From Agrobacterium sp. a22-2 (GTDB lineage: Bacteria > Pseudomonadota > Alphaproteobacteria > Rhizobiales > Rhizobiaceae): a stretch of DNA of 36,886 nucleotides. The stretch is from positions 1 to 36,886 of the forward strand of contig NZ_JAAXMM010000026.1 in assembly GCF_012276985.1 (NCBI RefSeq), written 5' to 3'. Shown here in pieces: positions 8,432 to 14,969 of the stretch. Below the pieces are notes generated by a model, which saw nothing but the letters and a program-made list of their open reading frames with translations, ran no database searches and was not told the origin of the DNA. The position numbers were made by a program, and so were the translations under genes. Numbering within the stretch: position 1 is the stretch's first letter; every line of letters begins with the position of its first letter.

Positions 8432-8489
8432 CGGGACACGGTTTCATGCCTCGATTGATTGAAATTATATGACACGAAGCCGTGTCCCG
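8432..8489. repeat. 14-bp inverted repeat around GACACG-N4-CGTGTC
   Basis: CGGGACACGGTTTC at 8432-8445 is inverted as GAAGCCGTGTCCCG at 8476-8489 (13 of 14 bases pair). The right arm overlaps a second palindrome, GACACG-AAGC-CGTGTC (8471-8486). It lies 80-140 bp upstream of the minus-strand hypothetical gene, so it could be an operator pair or a transcript stem. No known regulator motif was recognised. Confidence 0.6.
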
Positions 8490-8665
8490 TTCGGTGTTCT
8501 GTGCCGTGCTTGGTCGGTCTCTCTGCGCGGATCAGGCACCTTTTCCAGGGGGATGCTGACCGCAAATACGGCCGCGTCCCGAAAGGCTGCCGGTTGGAGC
8601 AGCCAGTTGCCGATCGTGTCATGGGTGCCACACAGGCACGTCCCGCCTCTTCAGCGAGAGGGAGA

Positions 8666-8767
8666 CCCGTCATCACACGGCCCCCGCTATCCTGCCCGCG
8701 TTTTGGCAGCACATCGAGGCACCGGTCCCGCCTCGCCGGCAACGCAACCGGTGTAGCCGATGACGGG
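8666..8767. repeat. Nested inverted repeats, possible structured RNA
   Basis: An outer stem CCCGTCATC (8666-8674) pairs with GATGACGGG (8759-8767), and inside it CACCGGT (8720-8726) pairs with ACCGGTG (8747-8753). The 10-mer GTCCCGCCTC occurs twice in direct orientation (8640-8649 and 8725-8734). The arrangement resembles a folded RNA or a remnant mobile repeat. It does not match a riboswitch order I know. Confidence 0.45.
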
Positions 8768-9041
8768 ACGGGGAGGATTTTAAGGCAAGGTGCGGGGGTG
8801 GGGATGAAAAAGGCGGGTCGATTTTGATTCCTTTGGGAGAAAATTGCGTGCAGGCGCCCAATCTGACTACAAGCGGCCATAGCCACAGCCACCGCAACGA
8901 AGTGCTTGAACTACAAACTGGTCTTCACGCTCATAAAAATGCCTTGGAATTCCATCCTTGGACGGCTTAAACGTGAATGTCCGATGTGGTGATTGGGGGA
9001 TATTCATGATCTAACGATACAAAAATATTGAGGAATCGCAG

Positions 9042-10154
9042 GTGAAAAAAGCGAGGCGCAAACTCCTTGATCCGGCACATGTCGAGGAAGCAGAGCGGCA
9101 AATATTGGAATACTCTCGAACCGTAAAATTCACGGTTACAGAGTATTCTTTTGAATTTATCGTGCAAAAGCTGAATTCCGATCGTTATTACGTGCCGGGT
9201 TATCAGAGGGAACTTGTCTGGACGCCAGCCAAGCAGTCGAAGTTCATCGAGTCCGTCTTCATGGGGTTGCCGATCCCATTCGTGTTCTTTTGGCAGGACA
9301 AGGATGGTCGTATGGAAATCGTCGATGGTTCGCAACGCCTGCGCACGATCAGAGATTTCATGGCAGACAAGTTTACCTTGGGTGAATTGGAAACCATTCC
9401 AGCTGCTAATGGCTTACGCTATTCGGATTTTTCAAGGTCGCGTCAACTCAAGTTCGCTGAGACCGCAATTCGTGTCATCATTCTTGATAATACCACCGAC
9501 GCGGTCACACGGACTGAAATGTTCGCGCGCATTAACACTGGGGGAACGACAGCGAACGATGCAGAAATTCGACGGGGCAGCCTGCCCGGGCGTTTCATGG
9601 ATCTGATTGTCCAGCTCGCGAATGAGCCGGAATTTATCAAGCTGACGCCGATCAGTCAGCCACTAATCGATAAACGTGAACGTGAAGAATTGGTGACGCG
9701 CTTCTTTGCGTACTTGAACAGCTTCGATCCAACCTTGGCCGATGGGGATATTCGAAATTATAAAGAGGAGCCTCGCCGTTTCTATTTTTCATTCGTAAAA
9801 GCTATGAACGACCAGATTGCTTCTGAGATTGAGCAAGGCGGCGTTTCGCCAACCAGCGACGCGATGAAGGATGAATTCGAGAAGGTACTTGCTTTTGTAA
9901 AGAGAGTTTCACCTCATGGGTTCACGAAATCGGAAACCGGCAATCAAGTGCCTCGTGTAAGATTCGAGGCGATTGCAGTAGGATCTGCACTTGCCCTACG
10001 TGCCGACTCTACTCTCTTCAATCGTGTATCGGATATCACACCACTTCTCGATTCTGCATCTTTTGCAGTGGCGACGAAATCGGACGCTGCCAATGTGAGA
10101 AGCAAACTGCTGCGACGGATTAAGTTGGTTCGAGACTGGTTGTTGGAGCAATGA
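9042..10154 (+). CDS. DUF262-domain protein (ParB/GmrS-like), first gene of island operon
   Basis: 370-aa protein with an N-terminal DUF262 domain, the ParB/Srx-related fold of the GmrSD restriction family. Signatures: VPGYQRELVWTPAKQSKFIESV (about 53-74), GLPIPFVFFWQ, and the nucleotide-binding/catalytic-type IVDGSQRLRT (93-102), equivalent to the DGQQR motif. The block FARINTGGTTANDAEIRRG (about 163-181) is also typical (N-x-GG/T before an E-R-x-G). The C-terminal DUF1524 HNH nuclease of full GmrSD proteins is not seen, so this is a stand-alone GmrS-like protein. Translation starts at a GTG with a GAGGAATC ribosome-binding site. It overlaps the HEPN gene by 4 bp. Base composition is visibly more AT-rich than flanking genes, suggesting horizontal transfer. 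Confidence 0.9.
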   Translation: MKKARRKLLDPAHVEEAERQILEYSRTVKFTVTEYSFEFIVQKLNSDRYYVPGYQRELVWTPAKQSKFIESVFMGLPIPFVFFWQDKDGRMEIVDGSQRLRTIRDFMADKFTLGELETIPAANGLRYSDFSRSRQLKFAETAIRVIILDNTTDAVTRTEMFARINTGGTTANDAEIRRGSLPGRFMDLIVQLANEPEFIKLTPISQPLIDKREREELVTRFFAYLNSFDPTLADGDIRNYKEEPRRFYFSFVKAMNDQIASEIEQGGVSPTSDAMKDEFEKVLAFVKRVSPHGFTKSETGNQVPRVRFEAIAVGSALALRADSTLFNRVSDITPLLDSASFAVATKSDAANVRSKLLRRIKLVRDWLLEQ

Positions 10155-10867
10155 GAGACGTTTTAGCGTACCTTGCAGAAAGACAATCCGAGTTCGCACG
10201 CCACCTTTCCGTGGCGCGCTTGCTTGAGGCGCGCGTTGACGAATCGGTGAGTGAAGCGGATACTCAAATTGAAGTGAGGCATGTGAATACATTGAAATCG
10301 GGCCTGCTCATTCATTTATACAATATCGTCGAGGCGGTAACTACACGAACTATGACGGCAGTTGGTAGGACAGTCGTAACTGAGCGGCCAAAGCGGTGGA
10401 CTGAAGCTGTTTTGAAGGAATGGGTGCGCGCTGCCATATGGAACGGTGAGGAACGGCTTGGCGAAGGAGCTTTTGCACGCTTGACGAGGGTGAGTGGGGC
10501 GTTGGTCTCCGGTGACGCTCCGGACGCTTTTGTGGTAAAAGGTGAGCCTGGCAGTTGGGACGATGAAGCGATCAAAAAAGTGGCGGAACGGTTGGGGTGC
10601 ACGCTCGTTTTGTCTCCAGAGATCAAGCGTGCGGCATATGAACGCGTATACCGCGACGAGACAACGGCTCTGAGGTATTTGGCGCGCCGAAGAAACGACA
10701 TCGCACATGGAGAAACCACCTTCGAAGAAGGCGCTCATGACCTGACGCTGGATGAACTTTCCAAGTTGGCAGATCGGGTTTTGCCTTTTCTTAAAGCTGT
10801 TAGCGAATCGTATGAAGTGTTCCTGAGCAACAAGAATTATCTTGCAGCTGAAGAGGCAGCGGCATGA
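10151..10867 (+). CDS. HEPN nuclease-like protein (MAE_28990/MAE_18760 type)
   Basis: 238-aa helical protein. The C-terminal RRRNDIAHGETTF carries the HEPN Rx4H motif, R181-N-D-I-A-H186, the catalytic RNase signature of this superfamily. The N-terminal half (LKSGLLIHLYNIVEAVTTRTM) matches the layout of MAE_28990/MAE_18760-type HEPN proteins as I remember it. HEPN proteins commonly cleave RNA in abortive-infection and toxin-antitoxin systems. The start overlaps the DUF262 stop (ATGA at 10151-10154) and its stop overlaps the methyltransferase start (10864-10867), so the products are likely made in fixed ratio and may form a complex. Function as effector is inferred from motif and context. Confidence 0.85.
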   Translation: MRDVLAYLAERQSEFARHLSVARLLEARVDESVSEADTQIEVRHVNTLKSGLLIHLYNIVEAVTTRTMTAVGRTVVTERPKRWTEAVLKEWVRAAIWNGEERLGEGAFARLTRVSGALVSGDAPDAFVVKGEPGSWDDEAIKKVAERLGCTLVLSPEIKRAAYERVYRDETTALRYLARRRNDIAHGETTFEEGAHDLTLDELSKLADRVLPFLKAVSESYEVFLSNKNYLAAEEAAA

Positions 10868-11916
10868 GTGTTGAAAGCCAAATCGTCGCGGTTGATCTGT
10901 TTTGCGGAGTGGGTGGCCTGACGCACGGATTGGCGAAGGCGGGCATCAACGTGCGGCTTGGTGTCGACTTCGACCCTGCTTGCCGGTTTCCGATGGAAGC
11001 CAACAATGCCGCGAAGTTTCTTGAAGCGGATGTTGGTGAACTTATGCCGTCGGATATTCAGATGGCGTTCGGAGATTCTGAAATCACTCTCTTGGCAGGT
11101 TGCGCGCCATGCCAACCCTTCTCTTCCTATGCTCAATCGGCCAAACGCGAAGAGCGGCATGAGGATTGGGAGCTTCTTTCATCTTTTTCCAAGCTCGTCC
11201 TCGCAGTTCGTCCGACGCTGGTAACGATGGAAAACGTGCCGCCACTTTGCAAGCAGCAGATTTTCAAGGACTTCGTCGCTGATCTGCAAAAGGCTGAATA
11301 TAATGTCGATTTCAGAGTGGTGGATGGACGCGATATTGGCTTGCCACAAAGGCGGCAGCGGCTCGTACTCGTGGCTTCCTTGCTCGGCCCGATCACTATT
11401 CCTGATGCTGATAAAGCTCAAGTCACCGTTAGAGATACTATTGCTGATCTGCCGGCGCTGGTCGCGGGTGCTTCAGACCCGGATGATCCGCTTCACGCTT
11501 CTGCCTCTCTGAGCGAACTGAACCTCGCGCGCATTCGCCACTCGAAGCCGGGCGGAACGTGGCGCGATTGGCCGAAGGAACTTGTTTCCGCTTGCCATGC
11601 GCGCGCGACCGGCTCAACCTATCCTTCTGTTTACGGTCGAATGGAGTGGGATAAACCTGCTCCGACCATGACGACGCAGTGCTACGGTTTTGGAAATGGT
11701 AGGTTTGGCCATCCCGAGCAAGATCGCGCAATCAGCCTGCGAGAAGCGGCGATGATTCAGAGCTTCCCGAAAGACTACGTTTTTGCTCCCAAAACTACAT
11801 CCGTTAATTTCAGTACGCTTGGAAGAATGATCGGAAATGCGGTGCCGGTGCTATTGGGCGAGTATATAGGGGAGATTCTCGTCAATCACGTGAAGGCTCA
11901 CGGCAGAAATTCGTGA
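10864..11916 (+). CDS. DNA (cytosine-5) methyltransferase
   Basis: 350-aa C5-cytosine methyltransferase. It transfers methyl from S-adenosylmethionine to cytosine in a specific DNA site. Conserved motifs in order: motif I VDLFCGVGGLTHGL (about 10-23), motif IV GCAPCQPFSSYAQS with catalytic Cys83, motif VI MENVPP (E123-N124-V125), motif VIII PQRRQRLVLV (161-170), a target-recognition region about 190-270, and motifs IX-X SLREAAMIQSFPKDY and MIGNAVPVLLGEYI. All catalytic motifs look intact. Target sequence cannot be read. It overlaps both neighbours by 4 bp. No conventional restriction endonuclease gene is next to it; the DUF262 and HEPN genes occupy that place. Confidence 0.95.
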   Translation: MSVESQIVAVDLFCGVGGLTHGLAKAGINVRLGVDFDPACRFPMEANNAAKFLEADVGELMPSDIQMAFGDSEITLLAGCAPCQPFSSYAQSAKREERHEDWELLSSFSKLVLAVRPTLVTMENVPPLCKQQIFKDFVADLQKAEYNVDFRVVDGRDIGLPQRRQRLVLVASLLGPITIPDADKAQVTVRDTIADLPALVAGASDPDDPLHASASLSELNLARIRHSKPGGTWRDWPKELVSACHARATGSTYPSVYGRMEWDKPAPTMTTQCYGFGNGRFGHPEQDRAISLREAAMIQSFPKDYVFAPKTTSVNFSTLGRMIGNAVPVLLGEYIGEILVNHVKAHGRNS

Positions 11917-12323
11917 TCGACGACCCTCCGATCACTCCGGAACGTTCATCTCTCATGGCTCGGGTAAGACCGAGGGATACCAAACCGGAAATGATAGTTC
12001 GCAGAGTCCTTCACGCTTTAGGGTATCGGTTTCGGCTGCAAGCAAAGGAGCTTCCGGGCCGGCCAGACATCGTATTTCGGCCGCGAAAAAAGGCGATCTT
12101 TGTTCACGGTTGTTTTTGGCACCGGCATCCAGGGTGCCGCCGAACGACTAGTCCCAAGAGTCGACGGGAATTTTGGGAAGCAAAATTTTCAGCCAATCAA
12201 GCACGCGACGAGAGAGTACAAGAAGAATTAAAGGCACTCGGGTGGTCGTCTCTAGTTATCTGGGAATGCGAAACCAGAAATTCTGAAGCACTTGCTGAGA
12301 GTCTGAAAAATTTCCTTAACTGA
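11913..12323 (+). CDS. vsr: Very short patch repair (Vsr) endonuclease
   Basis: 136-aa Vsr-family endonuclease. Vsr nicks 5' of the T in T:G mismatches left by deamination of 5-methylcytosine, protecting the methylated site from mutation. The family layout is intact: RSSLMARVRPRDTKPEMIVRR at the N terminus, catalytic LPGRPDIVF with D52, IFVHGCFWHRHPGC (62-75) with H65, Cys67, H72 and Cys75 as catalytic or zinc residues, and the final LGWSSLVIWECETR. GTG start, overlapping the methyltransferase stop by 4 bp (GTGA). Pairing with a C5 methyltransferase is the standard Vsr context. It is the last gene of the island operon; the AT-rich composition ends shortly after it. Confidence 0.95.
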   Translation: MIDDPPITPERSSLMARVRPRDTKPEMIVRRVLHALGYRFRLQAKELPGRPDIVFRPRKKAIFVHGCFWHRHPGCRRTTSPKSRREFWEAKFSANQARDERVQEELKALGWSSLVIWECETRNSEALAESLKNFLN

Positions 12324-12422
12324 AATTTAAACTCGTTCCGTACTTTAGGCAGAAAGTCAGCTTGATCGAGTAGAGTATATGTTCTGCCGATCTTGTTGCC
12401 GCGCCTCATCCGCCTGGTACCG

Positions 12423-12530
12423 CTATCCCACGGGCGGTGATAAGGGGTTGTAGGCGCGGGTCGGATTTCTCTCCAGCGCCGCCTTGAGCTTGGCGCGCAG
12501 TTCGTCGATCTGGTCCCTAGTGATGATCAG
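12423..12530 (-). pseudogene. C-terminal remnant of an aminotransferase gene
   Basis: The minus strand reads LIITRDQIDELRAKLKAALE and onward to a TAG at 12423. It aligns with the C terminus of the intact omega-aminotransferase nearby (LIISKDQIDELFDKLRKVLE). At DNA level 12484-12532 matches 13376-13424 at 42 of 49 bases. Upstream of the homology the frame is closed by a stop and identity ends abruptly near 12533, at a small palindrome ATGATC-AGC-GATCAT. The tail after LKAALE is longer than in the intact gene, so it probably comes from a different paralogue rather than a fresh local copy. It abuts the right edge of the defence island. Confidence 0.75.
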
Positions 12531-12594
12531 CGATCATAGACATCGCAGGGCGCTAAGCAACCGGCGAAAGCGGGAGGCCACCCTCGGCTTGCCC

Positions 12595-12969
12595 TCAGAC
12601 GATCGCCTCGCGCTCGCCGAACGGGGTGTCGTCGTCGAAATTGACGCTGCCGATGCGGTCGCTTTCGCCCGACAGGGTGGCTTCCGGTTCCGGGTCTGCG
12701 ACTTGCGCATCGTCCTCAGGCTCGAAGAACTGCCGGCTGGGGGCGTGGCCGTCTTCTTGAACGCCGCCGGGCTCGTGGTCTTCGGCCGGGTGAGGGTGGG
12801 GGGCGTGCTTGTGCGCCTCGGCGGCCAGGGCCAGGAGGTCGGCGGTCATGCGGGATTGCCGGGCGGCGACCCAGGCATTTTCGGCTTCGGAGTCGATCGA
12901 CAGGCTGGTGCCGATCTGCGTCGCCGTGGTGGCGGCGCTGGAGGAGATGCGGTCTACCGGGTCAACCAT
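12595..12969 (-). CDS. Small acidic hypothetical protein
   Basis: 124-aa acidic protein. It starts MVDPVDRISSSAATTATQ, has a His/Pro-rich middle (HKHAPHPHPAEDHEPGG) and an Asp/Glu-rich C terminus (FFEPEDDAQVADPEPEAT). The start at 12969 has a GGAGAC ribosome-binding site at good spacing and codon use is host-like, which supports a real gene. It has no signal peptide or membrane helix and looks partly disordered. Not recognised as a named family; function unknown. Confidence 0.6.
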   Translation of the reverse strand: MVDPVDRISSSAATTATQIGTSLSIDSEAENAWVAARQSRMTADLLALAAEAHKHAPHPHPAEDHEPGGVQEDGHAPSRQFFEPEDDAQVADPEPEATLSGESDRIGSVNFDDDTPFGEREAIV

Positions 12970-13134
12970 GGAAGTCTCCTGTTGTCGCTTTTCGGGTGTC
13001 TGCGAAGGCCTCGGGCGTTCGGTTTCGAAGGCGGCCGGGCCTGCGGTCTGTCACCTGTCATGACCTGGAGATAGGGTTGACGGCGGCTTGCGGCAAGGGG
13101 ACGGGGGCAAGCGCCCCCTTGCTCATACGGCGCG

Positions 13135-13151
13135 CCCGGCTCAAGGCCGGG
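13135..13151. repeat. Dispersed palindrome, copy 1
   Basis: Hairpin with CCCGGC and GCCGGG arms followed by ATGACGGAGG. The same tail follows the arm at 7861-7890, and a variant (ATGACGAAGGGAGG) follows the hairpin at 13199-13221, tying these into one repeat family. Confidence 0.7.
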
Positions 13152-13198
13152 ATGACGGAGGCAGACGGTCTGCTGCCATCACCAGGAAACATGGGCAG

Positions 13199-13221
13199 AT
13201 CCTCGGGACAAGCCCGAGGAT
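13199..13221. repeat. Dispersed palindrome, copy 2
   Basis: ATCCTCGGG-ACAAG-CCCGAGGAT, a perfect 9-bp stem followed by GACGAAGGGAGG. This short palindrome is a familiar intergenic repeat in Rhizobiaceae genomes. It lies downstream of the aminotransferase gene. Confidence 0.75.
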
Positions 13222-13350
13222 GACGAAGGGAGGCGTTGCAGGCGTCGGCATCAGGCTGAACGCCTCTTTGGCCGGTCGGGTTGAGGCAGTCCGGAGACCA
13301 AGGCGGCCCGGGAGCCGCCGCTTCAAGCGGTCGCCAGACGGAGCCGCCCG

Positions 13351-14679
13351 TCAGATATTGCTTTCCAGCACCTTCCTGAGCTTGTCGAACAGTTCGTCGA
13401 TCTGGTCCTTGCTGATGATCAGCGGCGGCGAGAGCGCAATGATGTCGCCGGTGGTGCGGATCAGCAGGCCGCTCTCGTAGGCCTTGAGGAAGGCGGTGAA
13501 GGCGCGCTTGGTCGGCTCGCCGGCGATCGGGTCGAGTTCGATGGCGCCGATCAGGCCGGTGTTGCGGATGTCGATGACGTTGGGGCAATCGCGCAGGGAA
13601 TGGAGCTGCTCTTCCCAATAGGGCGAGAGTTCGGCGGCGCGGGTCAGCAGTCCCTCTTCCTTGTAGGTGTCGAGCGTGGCCAGGGCTGCGGCCGCGGCGA
13701 TCGGGTTGCCGGAATAGGTGTAGCCGTGCATGAACTCGATCATGTGCTCCGGGCCGGACATGAAGGCGTCGTGGATCTCGGAGGTCACGAAGACCGCGCC
13801 CATCGGGATGACGCCGTTGGTCAGGCCCTTGGCGGTGGTGATGATGTCGGGCTTGACGTCGTAATATTGCGCGGCGAACGGCGCGCCGAGGCGGCCGAAG
13901 CCGGTGATGACCTCATCGAAGATCAACAGGATGCCGTGCTTGGTGCAGATTTCCCGCAGCTTCTGCAGATAGCCCTTCGGCGGAATCAGCACGCCGGTGG
14001 AGCCGGCGACCGGCTCGACGATGACGGCGGCGATGGTCGAGGCATCATGCAGGGTGACGATGCGCTCCAGTTCGCTGGCGATATCGCCGCCGTGCTCGGG
14101 CTCGCCCTTGGTGAAGGCGTTCTTGGCCGGCTGGTGGGTGTGCGGCATGTGGTCGACGCCGGTCAGAAGCGTGCCGAACATCTTGCGGTTGGAGACGATG
14201 CCGCCGACCGAGATGCCGCCGAAATTGACGCCGTGGTAGCCGCGCTCGCGGCCGATCAGGCGGAAGCGGGAGCCGTCGCCCTTCACGCGGTGATAGGCGA
14301 GCGCCACCTTGAGGGCCGTCTCGACCGATTCGGAGCCGGAATTGGTGTAGAGCACGTGGTTCATGCCGTCCGGGGCGAGATCGACCAGGCGGTTGGCAAG
14401 TTCAAAAGCCTTGGGATGACCAAGCTGGAAGGCGGGGGCATAGTCCAGCTCGCCGGCCTGTTGCGCGATCGCCTCGGTAATTTTGGGGCGGCAGTGACCG
14501 GCATTGACGCACCAGAGGCCCGCCGTGCCGTCGAGCACCTGGCGGCCGTCATGGGTCGTGTAATGCATATCCTTGGCCCCGACGAAGAGGCGCGGTTCCT
14601 TCTTGAACTGGCGGTTGGCCGTAAACGGCATCCAGAAGGCGCGCAGGTCGTTGGGGGTGGTGTTCAGGCGGTTGGACAT
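13351..14679 (-). CDS. Omega-amino acid (beta-alanine):pyruvate aminotransferase
   Basis: 442-aa class III PLP-dependent aminotransferase, full length. It transfers the amino group of an omega-amino acid such as beta-alanine to pyruvate, giving malonate semialdehyde and alanine. Signatures: AFWMPFTANRQFKKEPRLFV at the N terminus, typical of omega-amino acid:pyruvate enzymes, YTNSGSESVETALKVA (phosphate-binding), RERGYHGVNFGG, LLIFDEVITGFGRLG (Asp binding the PLP ring) and TTAKGLTNGVIPMGAV with the PLP lysine. Start chosen at 14679 (MSNRLNTTP) because a GGAGAG ribosome-binding site precedes it; in-frame Mets at 14691 and 14718 are less likely. A near-perfect palindrome at 14748-14765 lies 69 bp upstream and resembles a RutR operator, which fits a role in pyrimidine-derived beta-alanine use. 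Confidence 0.9.
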   Translation of the reverse strand: MSNRLNTTPNDLRAFWMPFTANRQFKKEPRLFVGAKDMHYTTHDGRQVLDGTAGLWCVNAGHCRPKITEAIAQQAGELDYAPAFQLGHPKAFELANRLVDLAPDGMNHVLYTNSGSESVETALKVALAYHRVKGDGSRFRLIGRERGYHGVNFGGISVGGIVSNRKMFGTLLTGVDHMPHTHQPAKNAFTKGEPEHGGDIASELERIVTLHDASTIAAVIVEPVAGSTGVLIPPKGYLQKLREICTKHGILLIFDEVITGFGRLGAPFAAQYYDVKPDIITTAKGLTNGVIPMGAVFVTSEIHDAFMSGPEHMIEFMHGYTYSGNPIAAAAALATLDTYKEEGLLTRAAELSPYWEEQLHSLRDCPNVIDIRNTGLIGAIELDPIAGEPTKRAFTAFLKAYESGLLIRTTGDIIALSPPLIISKDQIDELFDKLRKVLESNI

Positions 14680-14747
14680 AATGCTCTCCATGGCCGTTCT
14701 TGACGGGCGGGCGGCCATTTCCCGAGTGGTGGCGACGATGCCGGATT

Positions 14748-14765
14748 TTTGACTGCGCGGTCAAA
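14748..14765. promoter_or_regulatory. RutR-like palindromic operator
   Basis: TTTGACTGCGCGGTCAAA is palindromic at 16 of 18 positions. The E. coli RutR consensus is TTGACCA-N2-TGGTCAA; both TTGAC/GTCAA half-site ends match. The site is 69 bp upstream of the aminotransferase start, inside the divergent region shared with the PhoX-family gene, so either gene could be its target. Confidence 0.55.
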
Positions 14766-14969
14766 TTATCAGCGCGCCGACCGGCGTCAACCCGCCATCA
14801 GCAAACGTCATGGGTCGATCGTATGGCGTTATGTTCAAGGGGTGGTCGAGGGGCGCTGACCCCGTCATCAAGGCTTCGCGAAGGCTTTGCATAGTTGGTT
14901 CGCCCGCGAGAGGACCATAGACGGCTCCGGGCTTCAGGCCATTCACCCGTTCCATTCTCCGGAGACACC

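Larger units (their letters stand above)
8352..9041. other. Gap with palindromes, no gene seen
   Basis: About 690 bp between the Cys-rich hypothetical gene and the island operon. It contains overlapping open frames on both strands, none with a convincing start, ribosome-binding site or recognisable product. It does contain the inverted repeat at 8432-8489 and the nested inverted repeats at 8666-8767. From about 8820 the base composition becomes AT-richer, marking the left edge of the defence island; the island promoter presumably lies between 8820 and 9040, but I see no clear -35/-10 pair. Confidence 0.6.
12970..13350. other. Gene-free stretch carrying palindromic repeats
   Basis: 381 bp between the acidic hypothetical gene and the aminotransferase stop, without a credible gene. 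It holds a G/C-rich hairpin GGGGGC-AAGC-GCCCCC at 13103-13118 that could end aminotransferase transcription, although no U-tract follows, and two dispersed-repeat hairpins annotated separately. Confidence 0.65.

Noticed and set aside
8600..8790. Cobalamin-type riboswitch suspected from GAGGGAGACCCG and GCCCCCGC motifs
   Set aside because: The motifs occur in the wrong order and spacing for a B12 riboswitch on either strand, and no B12-related gene follows.
8416..8892. Overlapping open frames on both strands left of the island
   Set aside because: No ribosome-binding site, recognisable product or single preferred frame; composition fits non-coding DNA or a decayed gene.
9042..12323. Ordinary type II restriction-modification system
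   Set aside because: No conventional restriction endonuclease gene is next to the methyltransferase and Vsr; the adjoining space is filled by DUF262 and HEPN genes.
12349..12388. Terminator after vsr
   Set aside because: GGCAGAA and TTCTGCC could pair but the stem is only 7 bp with a 26-nt loop and no U-tract.
14680..14969. Pho box for phosphate control of the PhoX-family gene
   Set aside because: No pair of CTGTCAT-like repeats was found in the divergent region; the only clear palindrome is RutR-like.
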